From Purpureocillium takamizusanense (lineage: Eukaryota; Ascomycota; Sordariomycetes; Hypocreales; Ophiocordycipitaceae): a stretch of 64,000 nucleotides of DNA. Position 1 is the stretch's first letter. The number at the start of each line of letters is the position of its first letter. Below are positions 33,366 to 44,371 of this stretch, piece after piece. The notes under the pieces are model-generated. The model did not search any database. It worked only from the letters and a program-made list of their open reading frames with translations, and was not told the DNA's origin. Where the stretch lies: assembly GCF_022605165.1 (NCBI RefSeq), contig NC_063069.1, forward strand, positions 2,790,001 to 2,854,000. The letters run 5' to 3'. A program made the position numbers and the translations under genes.

Positions 33366-33863
33366 GGTCCCCGTCCGTCATGGTCTCATGCTCGAAGGCT
33401 AGGCGGAAAAGCTGCGGCGCTGTATGCGTTTGTATGGTATGCCGTCGATGTCTGTGATGGACGACTATGGTGTCGAGTAGAAAAACTAGGTCGCGTGGAG
33501 TGCCGGTGGCAACAATTCAGAAGGCTCACGTCGAGGCGGGCAGTTTTGGTGGGCGAGGTATCGTGCACTTAAACGCGCCGGGTCTGCGTGAGACGCGTTC
33601 CGCGCTGACCCAGTACGTACTAAGGTACCCAGGTTAGTGCTTGTGGACGGCGTTGGCGCTGGCGCGTGAAGGGCGTGCAGTAGTATATGGAAGGTACCTT
33701 AAATCTTTAGTGGGGCACGGCACGACTTTCCACCCGATCTAGCATGGGTTGTTGGAACTTGGCCTGCGTCAACTTCAGTCTTCTCGAGCACAGTCTTGAA
33801 GCCGTCTCTCATGTCCTCTCGGATCCTGCTCGCGAGACGTTTTTGGTGCTTAATCTCGCAGCC
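33366..33863. other. Divergent promoter, mms22 and small membrane-protein gene
   Basis: 498 bp. AGGTACCT is at 33692-33699 within a 16-base string that is identical to one at 14713-14728. A related AAGGTACC is at about 33622-33629. No gene is seen. Confidence 0.6.
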
Positions 33864-34179
33864 ATGAGTGGATTTCAAAAGGCGCTGCCCATCGCCCTCG
33901 CCGCCTTCTGCGGCGTCATCGGCGGTGAGCCTGCTCTCTTCACCTTTAGATTCCCGCGAACAATCCCTGACTCTGCGCAGGAGTCTACACATTTCAGCCA
34001 ATCCTCGCGCCAAAGGACCCGATAGTTGAGGGCCGAGAAAAGACGTAAGTTATCGCCTCTTACCAGGCTCCAAAGCCGCACACCAAGCAGAGGCTCACGC
34101 GTCCGCGCTCAGGGTCCCAGCGACGCAACAGACAAAGCCCGCGGCCGATCCGACCGCCGCGCCCACGCCGAGCAAATGA
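33864..34179 (+). CDS. 63-residue single-pass membrane protein, function unknown
   Basis: Three short exons, 33864-33924, 33981-34044 and 34113-34179, join with correct GT-AG ends (GTGAGC and GTAAGT donors) and phases. The product starts MSGFQKALPIALAAFCGVIG, a basic turn and one hydrophobic segment, followed by GVYTFQPILAPKDP and a polar Pro/Ala/Thr tail ending PTPSK. The shape resembles small proteins of the mitochondrial inner membrane, where many of the neighbouring genes also act, but I cannot name a family. The precise splice sites and a frame kept open over three exons support a real gene despite its size. The next gene, on the other strand, ends only 198 bp away. Confidence 0.7.
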
Positions 34180-34377
34180 TGTCCCGCGGCCAGCAACTCA
34201 ACGCCGGCAATCCGATTGATTGACAAGAACCGCCCACAAATCGCCATCTAATTTAATTTGATTCGATTCACTGGAAGCTACATTTGAGCTGTTCATTGTC
34301 ACCCAGGTTCCCCAAGCTTGGCATAATAGACATCTCATATACATCGGCCTCGGAACGCGAGCGCACGGCGAGTGGCT

Positions 34378-36866
34378 TCATATAAACGGCGCGTCCAAGC
34401 CCCAGAAGAGCCTGTCCCAGTCTATGTTGTCCAGGTCCATCCTACCTTGAAGTTGCTGCCACTGCTGTTCCAGATACGCAGTCTCCGAGTCTGGATTCGC
34501 CGGCTGTGGGAGCAACCCATTCCTGCTGTCATCGCGGTGACTCGAATCTGGAGTCATGGGCGGTGTGCCGCCATGAGTCCGCAGCTTGGCTGACGGCTGG
34601 TTCTTGAGAAGCTCGAGTGCCGGGTGCGACGCCTTGTGTTTTTTGAGCACCTGGATGGAGAGCTCAAGGAGCTTTGAGGCCAGAGGCGACTGGTCCCGCG
34701 CCTCGTTTAGGATGCTCCACGCGTCGGCAACCTCCACACCGCTCTTGATAGTGTCCTGGGAGTCGTCGACCAAGCAAGCGTCCAGGACGAGGGCGATGCA
34801 GGCGACAAAACCGCTACGAAGCACCATGTTCATCCGTTGACGAAACGACACAAACGTCAAGTTCTCCCCCCTCAGCTTGTGCTCGATGTGGATGATGGTT
34901 CTCGCCGATTTGAGACACTGTTCACGTGAATACGCAAACGCCGGTTCCACGCTGCCACGGGCAAGATACGGCAGGTGCAACTTGCAGAGTTGGCGATTCA
35001 AGAGGATGTTGAGGGTATAGCGCTGCACGGTGATGCTCGGGGTACGTCGCGGGTCTGAGGGGGGAAGGTTCTCCATGCTAGGGTTGTCGAGCCAGAAAAA
35101 GGACGGCATCTCTTGCATGAACTGGTTCAACCTCGTGTCCACCTCCATGACCTGGCGGTACTCCATCGTTTCTGGACTCATGACGAAAGGACTGCGGTCC
35201 AGCAGCCCGTGGCAAACCTCCGCTAGCCGGATGCGCTGGAGGAGGTAGGATACGCACGTCGGCTCCTCTATTGGACGGTCGATGACCTCCTGGCCTTCGA
35301 CAATGTCTCTATCGTTCGCATTGCGGGGCTTCCTAACCACCATGTGGCTTGGCAGAACGGTATAGGTGCCTTCTTGCGGCACAGAAAACTGCGACAGCAT
35401 CCTGCCTGACGTGAGCTTCAGGGAGCGGACCAAGGCACAGCGCGCAGGGCACGGGACGACTTACCAGTCCGAGGCAGCAAGGTACCACCAGACCCTGCGG
35501 CCCATCTCGGTCTTGATGCTGTGCATCTGCTGAGGATCCGAGGCAGGAGAATTGTTGGGAAAGTCAATGAGGTGGAGGGAGAGCTCGCGGCCCATGGCGA
35601 TGGACTGCGAGACGAGGGAGCGGGCGCGAGTTGAGACGCCTTCGAGGCTACAGAGGACGAAGAAGATGAGGATCATGCCCTGGGCGCACTCGAGCGAGGT
35701 GTGGGCGGTGCGCTGGACATGGTCAACGACGTCGAGGCCGGCCTTGAGCCAGCCGGTCGTCTGGCAGTTCGCCTCGGCGGCAGAGGCATAGAGTGCACGG
35801 GCATCATCGTATGGCGTCCAGGCATAGGTCGTGCAGGTGCAGATGCTGAGGAGGAGAAGGATGCCGCCGACGTCGACGCGGCTGTCGCGTTCGATGCCGT
35901 CGTAAATGTCGTCGATGAGTCGGGGAAGGGTGGGAAAGTGGATGATGTGATGGAAGTGGCTCACGTCGCTCACATACTTTTGCACGAGTATCTGTGCCTC
36001 GTCACGACGCGGGAGCCAGATGCACTTGACAACCTCGGTGGTGCCTAAGGCGGCGGGCGAGCCATCCGACTCGACGATGAAGGACGAGGGCTTGGAGATG
36101 AGGCGGATGGGGCACGTGCGGAACGTGATGGGGTCCGCGACAAGTGAGTCCTGGGAGGAGTGACAACCGTATCATCAGACATTGCGACCACGAGAAGAAA
36201 GGCGACAGGTACGCGTTGTGTACTCGGTACGCAAACACGTCTCACGATGTTGCCCAAGGACGGGCGGGTGGGCTCGCAAGCATGGGGAGGGATGGGAAGA
36301 CGTACCAGGAGCTTTTGGCCCGAGCACGACCTCTCCAGCCACAGCACATCGGCCGTAAGGCGCTGGAGACGCGACGGAACCTCGGTGGATGGAGATGTTG
36401 ACGGGGCCGGTGCTGGCGGGGGTGGAAACGTGAGTTGCTGCTGCTGCTGCTGATGGTTGGAGCCGGGACGTCTCGTTGGCGGTACCAAGGGAGACTGTTG
36501 GCGTTGGAGTCGTTGCTTGGACGGCTCTGCCGACGCCCTGCTGCCCGCGTCGGTGCTGCCATTGCCCAGACTGTTGCTGCTGTTGGCGACGGCGGCTTGG
36601 GACGCCACCAGGGCCTCGAGGCGCTCGAGGCGAGATAGCAGGTCGACGGCATTGAGGTCGGCCGTGGCGCTGGACGCGACGGGAGCGTCCTTGTGAATGC
36701 CTGAGCCGGGAGCGACGCCCAGGCTCATGCCGTGGGGGCTACCCTCATGCTCGCACGCCACTCCGCGGGACGTGCAGTTGGAGCATGGGAAGACTCGACT
36801 GCAGCGGAGCTTGCGCACCCGGCACAGCGCACACGAAATCGGCCGTTGTCTTGGCTGGCGACCCAT
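34378..36866 (-). CDS. Zn2Cys6 transcription factor, divergent from the MFS exporter
   Basis: Exons 36306-36866, 35465-36150 and 34378-35401 give 756 residues. The N-terminal zinc cluster uses Cys12, 15, 22, 28, 31 and 38 in a CX2CX6CX5CX2CX6C spacing, which binds CGG triplets. A Leu-rich segment (LSRLERLEALVASQ) follows and could form the dimerising coiled coil, then a Gln/Pro-rich linker (HQQQQQQ). From about residue 190 a fungal-specific regulatory domain is visible (CIWLPRRDEAQILVQKYV, FHHIIHFPTLPRLIDDIY, RARSLVSQSIAMGRELSLH, EMGRRVWWYLAASDW). The gene is read away from an MFS transporter across a 1.28 kb region that holds a CGG palindrome cluster, which suggests that it controls that transporter and perhaps itself. 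The ligand is unknown. Confidence 0.9.
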
Positions 36867-38150
36867 TGGCGCCGGCGGACTGTAGTACCCTAGCAGACAG
36901 ACTTAGTCAATAACTGAGTCTGGGGCTCCTTCTTCCTTGTCTTGCGCTGTCTTCGATCAAGGCAGCCCCCTAACGCGCTGAGACCTTTGTTGGAAGTTTC
37001 ACTCGCGTTGCACGCAGGGGTGTCCGCGGCACAGGCAGCGTGTGAGCGAAGGCGCAAAATGGGATGTGGAGGATGAACGGTGTGTGTGTGTGTGTAAGTC
37101 GAGGTGCCTCCGTGGGATGATGAGGCTTTGATGGGTGAGATCCACGGATGCTCCGGAACGTCCGCGGAGACTCCGCGGGAGGGACGTTGGGTTCAGCCAA
37201 TGACTTGTCGCTCCGCCCCAGTCTTTGCGGCCCCATGTGCAAGAGATCTGCGGGTTGGCGGTTGTGGGTAGCATTGGGACATCCAGCCACGGCGGGCAAC
37301 CGCCAAAAGCTGTCAAAGCGGCCATGTGTGTGTGCCGGGCGAACTGCTGTTTCTGTGAATTCTGGTTGTTCCTGGTCGAATGAGCGGGGACAAGACTTTT
37401 GGTCTCGTGTTGCAGGCAAGCCCCATGAGCTTACTTTGTTTGGAGACATTGATGGCCCATCAGCCGCCGATTAGATTGATAACCATCATCAACGAGTTTT
37501 GGCTGCCAAGGGCCAAGGCTGGCTGCGACAGCAGACATCAGACCACGGGCGGGCTGGCTGCAGGGCACGAAGCCCAGCATTGTCGTAGTATATGGAAAGG
37601 ACCAACGGCCAGCTACTTGCCCGTGGCTTGACGATGATCTGGTGCCGGCCGGCCGGACCACTTTCCGTTTTCCCTCTTCCCGCCCCCCTTGTCCCGTGCC
37701 TGCTTCACACCGACTCCCAGGGTATCGGCCGGAGCACAGCACCGCATCCAAGGAAACATGTGGCGTGTGATGCTGGCCCCCCTCCCCCACAGCGTGATAA
37801 TGAGCCGTGCCGGGGCTCAATATGGACAACCCCGAGCCCGGCTCTCGGGTTCGGTCAAGACTCCGGCATCCAGTCTCGCCCGGTGCCTGTTCGGACGTCC
37901 GCGTCTCGGTCTTTTCAGTCTGATCGGGCCAAGCAAGGCACGAGAAGAACTCACCAACACCTCGACATGCCTGTGACATGGCCACACCTATATCAACGAC
38001 ACAGCCGCACCTGGAGACGTGTCCGTGCATGATCTTGGGTGCTAGACAGACCGCGCCGTTTCGTTGAATTATCCAGCCTCGAGTTGCAGCTGTCTGTCTC
38101 GTCAACGACGCCGCCCCGAAAACACTCCCAAATAGTATCGACAAGCAAGC
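36867..38150. other. Shared promoter of the Zn2Cys6 regulator and MFS exporter
   Basis: 1.28 kb with no supportable gene. It holds a GT microsatellite (about 37079-37096) and a dense CGG palindrome cluster (37152-37178). Open frames here on either strand lack family features. Confidence 0.6.
37152..37178. promoter_or_regulatory. Candidate Zn-cluster operator: three CGG palindromes in 27 bp
   Basis: TCCGGA (37152-37157), TCCGCGGA (37161-37168) and TCCGCGG (37172-37178) lie 3 bp apart from each other. Zn2Cys6 factors typically bind paired CGG triplets in inverted or everted order. The site is about 290 bp upstream of the regulator start and 970 bp upstream of the exporter start. The arrangement is seen directly; regulator binding is inferred. 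Confidence 0.45.
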
Positions 38151-40009
38151 ATGGCGCCTCCGAGCGGCAGTGATGATAATGAAAAGGAGTGCGTCTCGAG
38201 CGCCTCCACGGTCGCAGGCCTCTCGCCTCATGATCAGAAGCAGCGGCCGCCGGGTGACGACAAGGATGTGGAGCGCGATGCTCAGAGCACGTCGTCGTCG
38301 TCGGCACACGAGGCCTCAGACATGACCGCCGCACGCCATCCGACCGTCGTCGACTGGGACGGGCCAGACGACCCGGCGAACCCCATGAACTGGCCCCTGT
38401 CCCAGAAAGCGGCTGCCATTGCCATCGTATCTGCCATCACATTCGTGAGGTACTCATATCCCGCTCACACCTTTCTCCAACTAAACACACAGACTGACAA
38501 TGCTCGCAGCCCCCTGGCCTCGTCCATCTTTGCGCCAGGCATCCCCCAGGTCATGGCCGACTTTGGGTCCACCAACCAAGAGATCGCGTCCTTTATTGTC
38601 TCGGTCTACGTCGTCGGATACTGCTTTGGCCCGCTCCTCATCGCGCCGCTCTCAGAGCTATACGGACGAGCGCCGCTGTACCAAGTGTGCAACGTGCTCT
38701 TCGTCATCTTCAGCGTTGCCTGCGCCCTGGCCCCCAACCTGGGTGGCCTGGTGGCCTTCCGCCTGCTCGCCGGGCTTGCGGGCAGCTGTCCCATGGCCAT
38801 TGGGCCGGGCACCATAGCCGATCTCGTCCCCCGCGAGAAGAGAGGAAAGGTCATGGCGGCGTGGGTGTTTGGGCCGCTCTTTGGACCCGTCATTGGGCCA
38901 ATTGGTATGCACCCGTCAATGTTATCCGAGGGATCGTTTATGCCGAGGAAGTGATGGAGGCTAACGACGGATGACACCAGCCGGTGGATATCTCACGCAG
39001 GCCAAAGGTTGGCGCTGGTCATTCTGGGTTGTGGCCATTGCGGTGAGTCTCCATCCCACGCGCGTGCACCTCGAGAGGGTTGCCGTTCTGATGATGAGCG
39101 ATTATGGGGACGATAACAGTCCGGCGCCATCACGATCGCGTCTTTGATCTTTATGCGCGAAACGTATGCCTATGCGATCCTCGACCGAAAGGCCAAGAAG
39201 CTCCGCACGCAGACTGGCAACAGCAGTCTCCGCTCCGCACTCGACGACGGGCGTGCCACCAAGGACATCTTCGCCTCGGCCATTGTGAGGCCAAGCAAGA
39301 TGCTCATCTTCTCGCCCATTGTGTTTCTCCTCTCTCTGTACATGTTCATCCTCTACGGCTACCTGTACCTCATCTTCACCGCCATGCCGGGCTTGTTTCA
39401 AAACGAGTATGGCTTCTCCACGGGCCAGGTCGGGCTCTCGTACTTGGGACTCGGGATAGGATCGGCGATTGGGCTTTTCCTTGCCGGTGCTGCGTTGGAC
39501 CGCGTCGTCGCGTTCTTGCAAGCCAAGAACGGTGGCGACTTCAAGCCCGAGTACCGCCTGCCTCTCATGATCATCGCCGGTGTAGCCGTGCCCATTGGGC
39601 TGTTTCTGTTTGGGTGGACGGCCAAGACGCACCAACATTGGATTCTGCCCATCATCGGGACGTCGTTTTTGGGCTTTGGCATGACCCTCGCCTTTGTGGG
39701 TATCCCTCTCTTTCTTTAAGTTAAGAGAACCACAATCACTGACCTGTCCTTTAGATGGCCATTTCGACGTATCTGGTCGATGCCTTCGGTATGTTCGCCG
39801 CGTCAGCAGTCGCCGCCAGCACGGTGCTCCGGTCCCTTGGAGGCGCGGCGCTGCCGCTGGCAGGCGGCAAGATGTTTGAGACACTCGGTCTGGGTTGGGG
39901 CTCCTCTTTGCTTGCCTTTATTGCACTGGCGATGATACCCGTTCCGGTCGTGTTTTACCGCTACGGCGAGCGTGTCCGGGCGAAGAACCTGTTTGGCGTG
40001 CAGTTTTGA
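38151..40009 (+). CDS. MFS multidrug exporter, DHA1-like (12 TM)
   Basis: Exons are 38151-38449, 38510-38904, 38981-39042, 39120-39695 and 39755-40009, giving 528 residues. An 80-residue Ser-rich cytosolic tail precedes the typical DWDGPDDPANPMNW motif of fungal drug:H+ antiporters. The first membrane segment leads into FVSPLASSIFAPGIPQVM. The DHA1 motif A region reads GPLLIAPLSELYGRAPLY, the antiporter motif region reads LAGLAGSCPMAIGPGTIADLV, and FGPLFGPVIGPIAGGYL follows at the splice junction. The second half has about six further hydrophobic segments and ends NLFGVQF. The donor of intron 4 (GTGGGT) is chosen to keep the frame. The neighbouring divergent Zn2Cys6 factor is a likely local regulator. 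Substrates are unknown; small toxic compounds are usual for the family. Confidence 0.92.
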
Positions 40010-41198
40010 CGGGCGCGGGTGGTAACACCGCGGAGGAGCAACGTACGGTGAGAAGAGTTGTTGTCGAAGATGGCCGTGGAGATTGGATATAGAGTATAGA
40101 CAGGGTGTGAACACCACCCTGAAAGGACTCAATGGTTGTTAGAGTGGGCGACAGGAACATCAAGTACAACATACAGTCAGATAGCATCTAAGCGTCAGTT
40201 GAAGACGAGCAGGGACCGCACCAATCTTGTGTACTTGCAGATCTCCTTTCGGGCCAGTGTTGTTGCATCATGGTAGGAATACTTACCAAAGAAGGGTCCT
40301 TATGCTCTGTAGGAACCGACAGGATCAAAGACCCAACTCATCTTGGGTGGCGCCCAGCGTGAGATGCATGTGAGTCGGCGTGGCTGTGCGTAGTAGACCA
40401 ATCGCATATGCGCCTCTCATCATATTGGGAAAAATGCAGAATGCCTGGATCAGATATCCGAGACAAGGCACACGGGGTGTCGTGGCTGCGCATTGGGCCG
40501 TTTTTTGACGTTTCATGCGGCTGTGGCCGTCGATAACAATGCATGGAACCCCATGGACGCATGCATAGATTTGATGAACGAGGAGTGAGATACTGAGCGA
40601 CGGGCTTGTGATCCAAAAAATGTCCTAATGAGGCGTGTCAAGAAAAGCATGCACTCGTCCCGATCCACTCGGTTTATAGGTGCAGTTCCAGCATATCAAA
40701 CGTGTCACCGTGTCATCCACCAAAGTCGTGTGTATGTGTGTGAATTGCACGCCGCTCGCCAGGTTGTCCCCCTCCTTCGCCGGAAAGGGAAAGCCAATTG
40801 ACAGCAAATCCAAAGCCCATGATTGGTTTGTAGCCCCATCAAAGCTCGCACACGTGACTGGCGTGCGCCAACCAGGCAAGCAGCTTAGTATTAGTCACTC
40901 GCCCGCCCGCCAACCCCAGCCAGCCCAGCCAGCCCCGTTCCCCCCCCCCCCCAGCTATCTGCCCTCGCTGGCAGCAGCCTGTAATGGAAGGCCCGTCCAG
41001 CGAACCAGCAGCGAGGAGATCCGCCAACTCCCGCCAGCCCGAAAACTTCCTCCCTCGTACCACTTTCTTCTCATCGCCAACGACCGCCGCACCGCGCGCA
41101 AACCCCCCCCCTCCTCCCTCCCCCCCAATTGAACGTCGAAATCATCCTCGAACCTCGACCTCGGCCCTTCGTCCGTCCCCCGATCATCCCGAGCAAAC
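40010..41198. other. Intergenic and promoter of COX subunit V
   Basis: 1.19 kb. Near the gene there is an inverted CCAAT box (ATTGG, 40822-40826), a CACGTG at 40851-40856, repeated CAGCC units and a run of 13 C at 40940-40952, then CT-rich leader sequence. The far part (40010-40680) shows nothing recognisable. Confidence 0.55.
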
Positions 41199-42122
41199 AT
41201 GCTGCGCACCCAGGCGACGAGTGTGCTGCGCAAGGGCGCCCTGGTGCGCAGCCTCCCGGCCGTTGCCTTCCGCGCCGCGTCGACAGCCCACGCCATCTCC
41301 AACCCGACCCTCGCCAACATCGAGAAGCGATGGGAGGGCATGCCCCTTCAGGAGCAGGCTGACCTGTGGATGGCCCTGCGCGACCGCATGAAGGGCAGCT
41401 GGACCGAGCTGACCGTCCAGGAGAAGAAGGCCGGTACGTTGCTCTTCCCCCCCGTCGTGGCTCGTCCCCTCCAAAAAATACCTCCCGAATAGCCGAAGGA
41501 AGCTGCCCCGTGGCCATGACGACCACAACGCCGCACCCGCACCCGCCATCAATTATTCCTCGACCCCGGGCTCCACTACCACGCGACATGCCGCAGCCTT
41601 GCGTCCGCTGTCACTTTTAATTCTCAATTGGTGCTGCTACTGCTGCCGTCCAATTGACCCCGGTTGCCTGCGCGCGGCCCGTGGTGTAGAGTCCGGGGAA
41701 GCCGCCATCCCGCACGTGCATTTGATACACCTCGTTCCTCACCTGAAAACTAACTCAAACCGCCTCATCTAGCCTACTGGATTGCCTTCGGCCCCCATGG
41801 CCCCCGCGCTGTCGATCCTCCCGGCACCAACGCCCGCATTGCCTGGGGTGTCGCCCTCGGCCTCGGTGCCAGCTTCGCCATCTTCGCTACCATCCGGGCG
41901 TTCGCCAAGCCCGTGCCGGCCACCATGACCAAGGAATACCAGGAGGCTTCCAACGAGCTCCTCAAGGTATGCAAGACCCGGTGATGACGTTTTACTGAAC
42001 ATCTCCCCCCTTACTGACACGCACCACCCTCGCAGCAACAAAAAGCCGACCCCATCACCGGTATCTCCTCCGAGGGCTACACTGGCAAGGGCCAGGTCCA
42101 GTCTCCCCCCAAGGGCAACTAA
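41199..42122 (+). CDS. cox5: Cytochrome c oxidase subunit V (COX IV family), mitochondrial
   Basis: A nuclear-encoded subunit of respiratory complex IV in the inner mitochondrial membrane. Exons are 41199-41433, 41773-41966 and 42036-42122, giving 171 residues, the normal size. The start MLRTQATSVLRKGALVRSL is a classic presequence with Arg and no acidic residues. The mature part begins near HAISNPTLANIEKRWEGM and continues LRDRMKGSWTELTVQEKKAAYWIAFGPHGPR, the family signature. One membrane span follows (WGVALGLGASFAIFATIRAF), then TMTKEYQEASNELLKQQKADPITG. Intron 1 is 339 nt, the longest in the window. It lies next to MCX1 (convergent) and close to other mitochondrial genes, without forming an operon. 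Confidence 0.96.
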
Positions 42123-42510
42123 GCCAAGCTCACTCGACAAATACCAATTCCTTTCCTTTGTCTTAGAAAACACGAGTGGCTCATGGGGGAGTGCTTCTCC
42201 TTCCATGTGTAAAATGGTCTAGGACGATTTGGAGTAGAGAACCGCTGCAGTCAACGGCGGAGAGCCGGAAAGGAGCCACGTGTTTAGCGGTTGTAAATAC
42301 TGTACTACAACGATGGAACTCAAGTCTTTTTCCCCCCAATATCCGTCATGGATGCATTGATGTAGAGTCAGTCCTAGATGCCAGGGTATGCGAACGCGAA
42401 TACCCAACCTCGCCGGGGCGAACCCGTTGAAGGTCACAAGCTGCCAACCTCAACGCCGCGAATTCAGCAACAAGCAGTTGAATCAGAGCGCCTTGCAGCT
42501 TCGCACCGCA
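42123..42510. other. Intergenic between convergent COX5 and MCX1 genes
   Basis: 388 bp of 3' sequence for the two genes; nothing else is seen. Confidence 0.65.
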
Positions 42511-44371
42511 TCAGCCCCCACTCTGCCCGGCCTCCCTCAGCCGCTCGAACGTCACTTGGGGCGTGGGGCCGGCGCGGTGCGCTTCCTCTTCCTCCAAGCG
42601 TCTATCCAGCTCGAAGCGGCCATCCTTGCCCCAGTACAAGGCCTTCTCCATCCCCTTGACGCAGCCCTCTGTGACCAGAACATAGGGAGTTGGCGCGTCA
42701 AACATTGGCTCCGCCAATATCCGCTCCATCTCCATCTTGAGACCTCTCGCACCCGTCTCGGCGGCCGCGGCTCGCTCGGCTATTGCGTAGAGCGCCTTGT
42801 CTGTAAAGTACAACCGAGACGGATACGTCTCAAACAGCGCAGTGTACTGTGCGACTAGGCTGTTGCGTGGTTCCGTCAAGATTCGGTATAAGTCGTCACG
42901 GGAGAGCGGGCTCAGGGCACATATGTTGTGCAGACGCCCAATCAGTTCAGGTATGAACCCGAAGCTTTGAAGGTCCGCAGGCGTGGCTAGGTCCATGGGA
43001 GTAAAGGAGGGTGCTGACGCAGGGTCGTGATGCGCAAGATGCGTAAAGGCTTCCGGAGGCAGCACATGCCGGCTGCCGGACATGGTGGAGCGGCCCTTGA
43101 CCTCTCCTCCGAACCCCATGGAAGGCTTGGCAACTCGCTGCACGACGGTCTTGTCAAGTCCGACAAAAGCGCCACAAAAGATGAAGAGTATGTTGGTAGT
43201 GTCGATGGTATATTGGTCGACCTTGCCTCCGGGGGGGAGAGGTTGGGGGGATGATGATGACGATCCGGATGAGCTATAGTTGGTTGTGATTGGAGGGGTG
43301 GACCGCGAAGACCGATTGTCCTTGACATTGATGGTGACCTTGGTTCCCTCCACAAGCTTCAACAAAGCTTGCTGCACGCCCTCGCCGCCAACATCTCGGC
43401 CGGTGGGAGATTCCCTTCGTGCGAGCTTGTCAAATTCGTCCAACACGACGATGCCGTATTCTGCCGCCTTGATGTCATAGTTGGCCTCGATGAGAAGACG
43501 CTCGATACACGTCTCTACGTCCTGTCCGATGTATCCTGCTTGAGTAAGCGAGTTGCAGTCGCAGATTGTAAAAGGCACATGTATCTTCTTGCTCAATGTC
43601 CTAGGCGTTGTCAGTACGTCAGCCGACGATATGTAAAGAAGGAAAGGCCACTCACTCCAGAATATAGGTCTTGCCGACCCCTGTCGGCCCAATCAACAAG
43701 AGGTTGCTCTTGTCAATCTTGACGTGCTCGGGCTTGGATATGTCCTCCGGGGTGTACAGGTGGTCGAGCGGGTCATCCTCGAACGCGGGGTTGACATCGT
43801 ACAGCGACCTGACGGATTCGTGATGGCCCGGGAACTCATCTTGAATCACTTCGTCAGCGGCGCCTTGTTGGGCAGACCTAAACGTCGCAGGCTGACCTTC
43901 GACTGGGTGCGCGTCGCGGCGTCTCTGGTGCAGCTCTCTGTCTCGGGCGAACCGTTGCCGCAGGAGCTTCTCCTGGACGTTCCTATCCTCATGCTCGTAC
44001 TGATGTCTTCGGCGCAGGGTCTGATAGTGGTTGAACAGCGTCGCGCATATCGTTTTCTTGGCCCGGTCCTGGCCAACAACGTATTCATCGACGCGTTTCT
44101 TGAGGTCTCGGGGATAAAACTGCGGAACGCCGAAGTTGGTCTTGTTAAACATGGGGCCGCGGCCTCCCTCCATTGTGGGATCATAGCTTCCAGTGAAGCC
44201 AGAGTTGAAGTCTGGCGTTTGCTTTGAAGTTTCGAGCGGCCGGGAGGAGGACAGGTGGCGACGGCATATGCAACATGGCGGTGGCCGACCAACCCGCCTC
44301 AGAGCATTGCGACTCAAGCGCAGCGACGGCGTGAGCGCTCGGGCAGGGGAAAGCATCGTAGTCGGCGGCAA
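42511..44371 (-). CDS. mcx1: Mitochondrial ClpX-type unfoldase (MCX1)
   Basis: Mcx1 is a AAA+ ring unfoldase of the mitochondrial matrix; the yeast protein also activates an enzyme of heme synthesis. Exons 43656-44371 and 42511-43600 give 601 residues. The first 45 residues are Arg/Ser-rich and lack acids, as in an import signal. The ATPase part starts YPRDLKKRVDEYVVGQDRAKK, has Walker A GPTGVGKT (228-235), the pore region SLTQAGYIGQDVE, Walker B VVLDEFD (290-296), the arginine-finger segment GFIPELIGRLHNI and a C-terminal AAAETGARGLKMEMERIL domain. As in fungal Mcx1, there is no N-terminal C4 zinc domain. A charged insert of about 80 residues (120-200) sits before Walker A. No ClpP gene is in the window. 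Confidence 0.94.
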
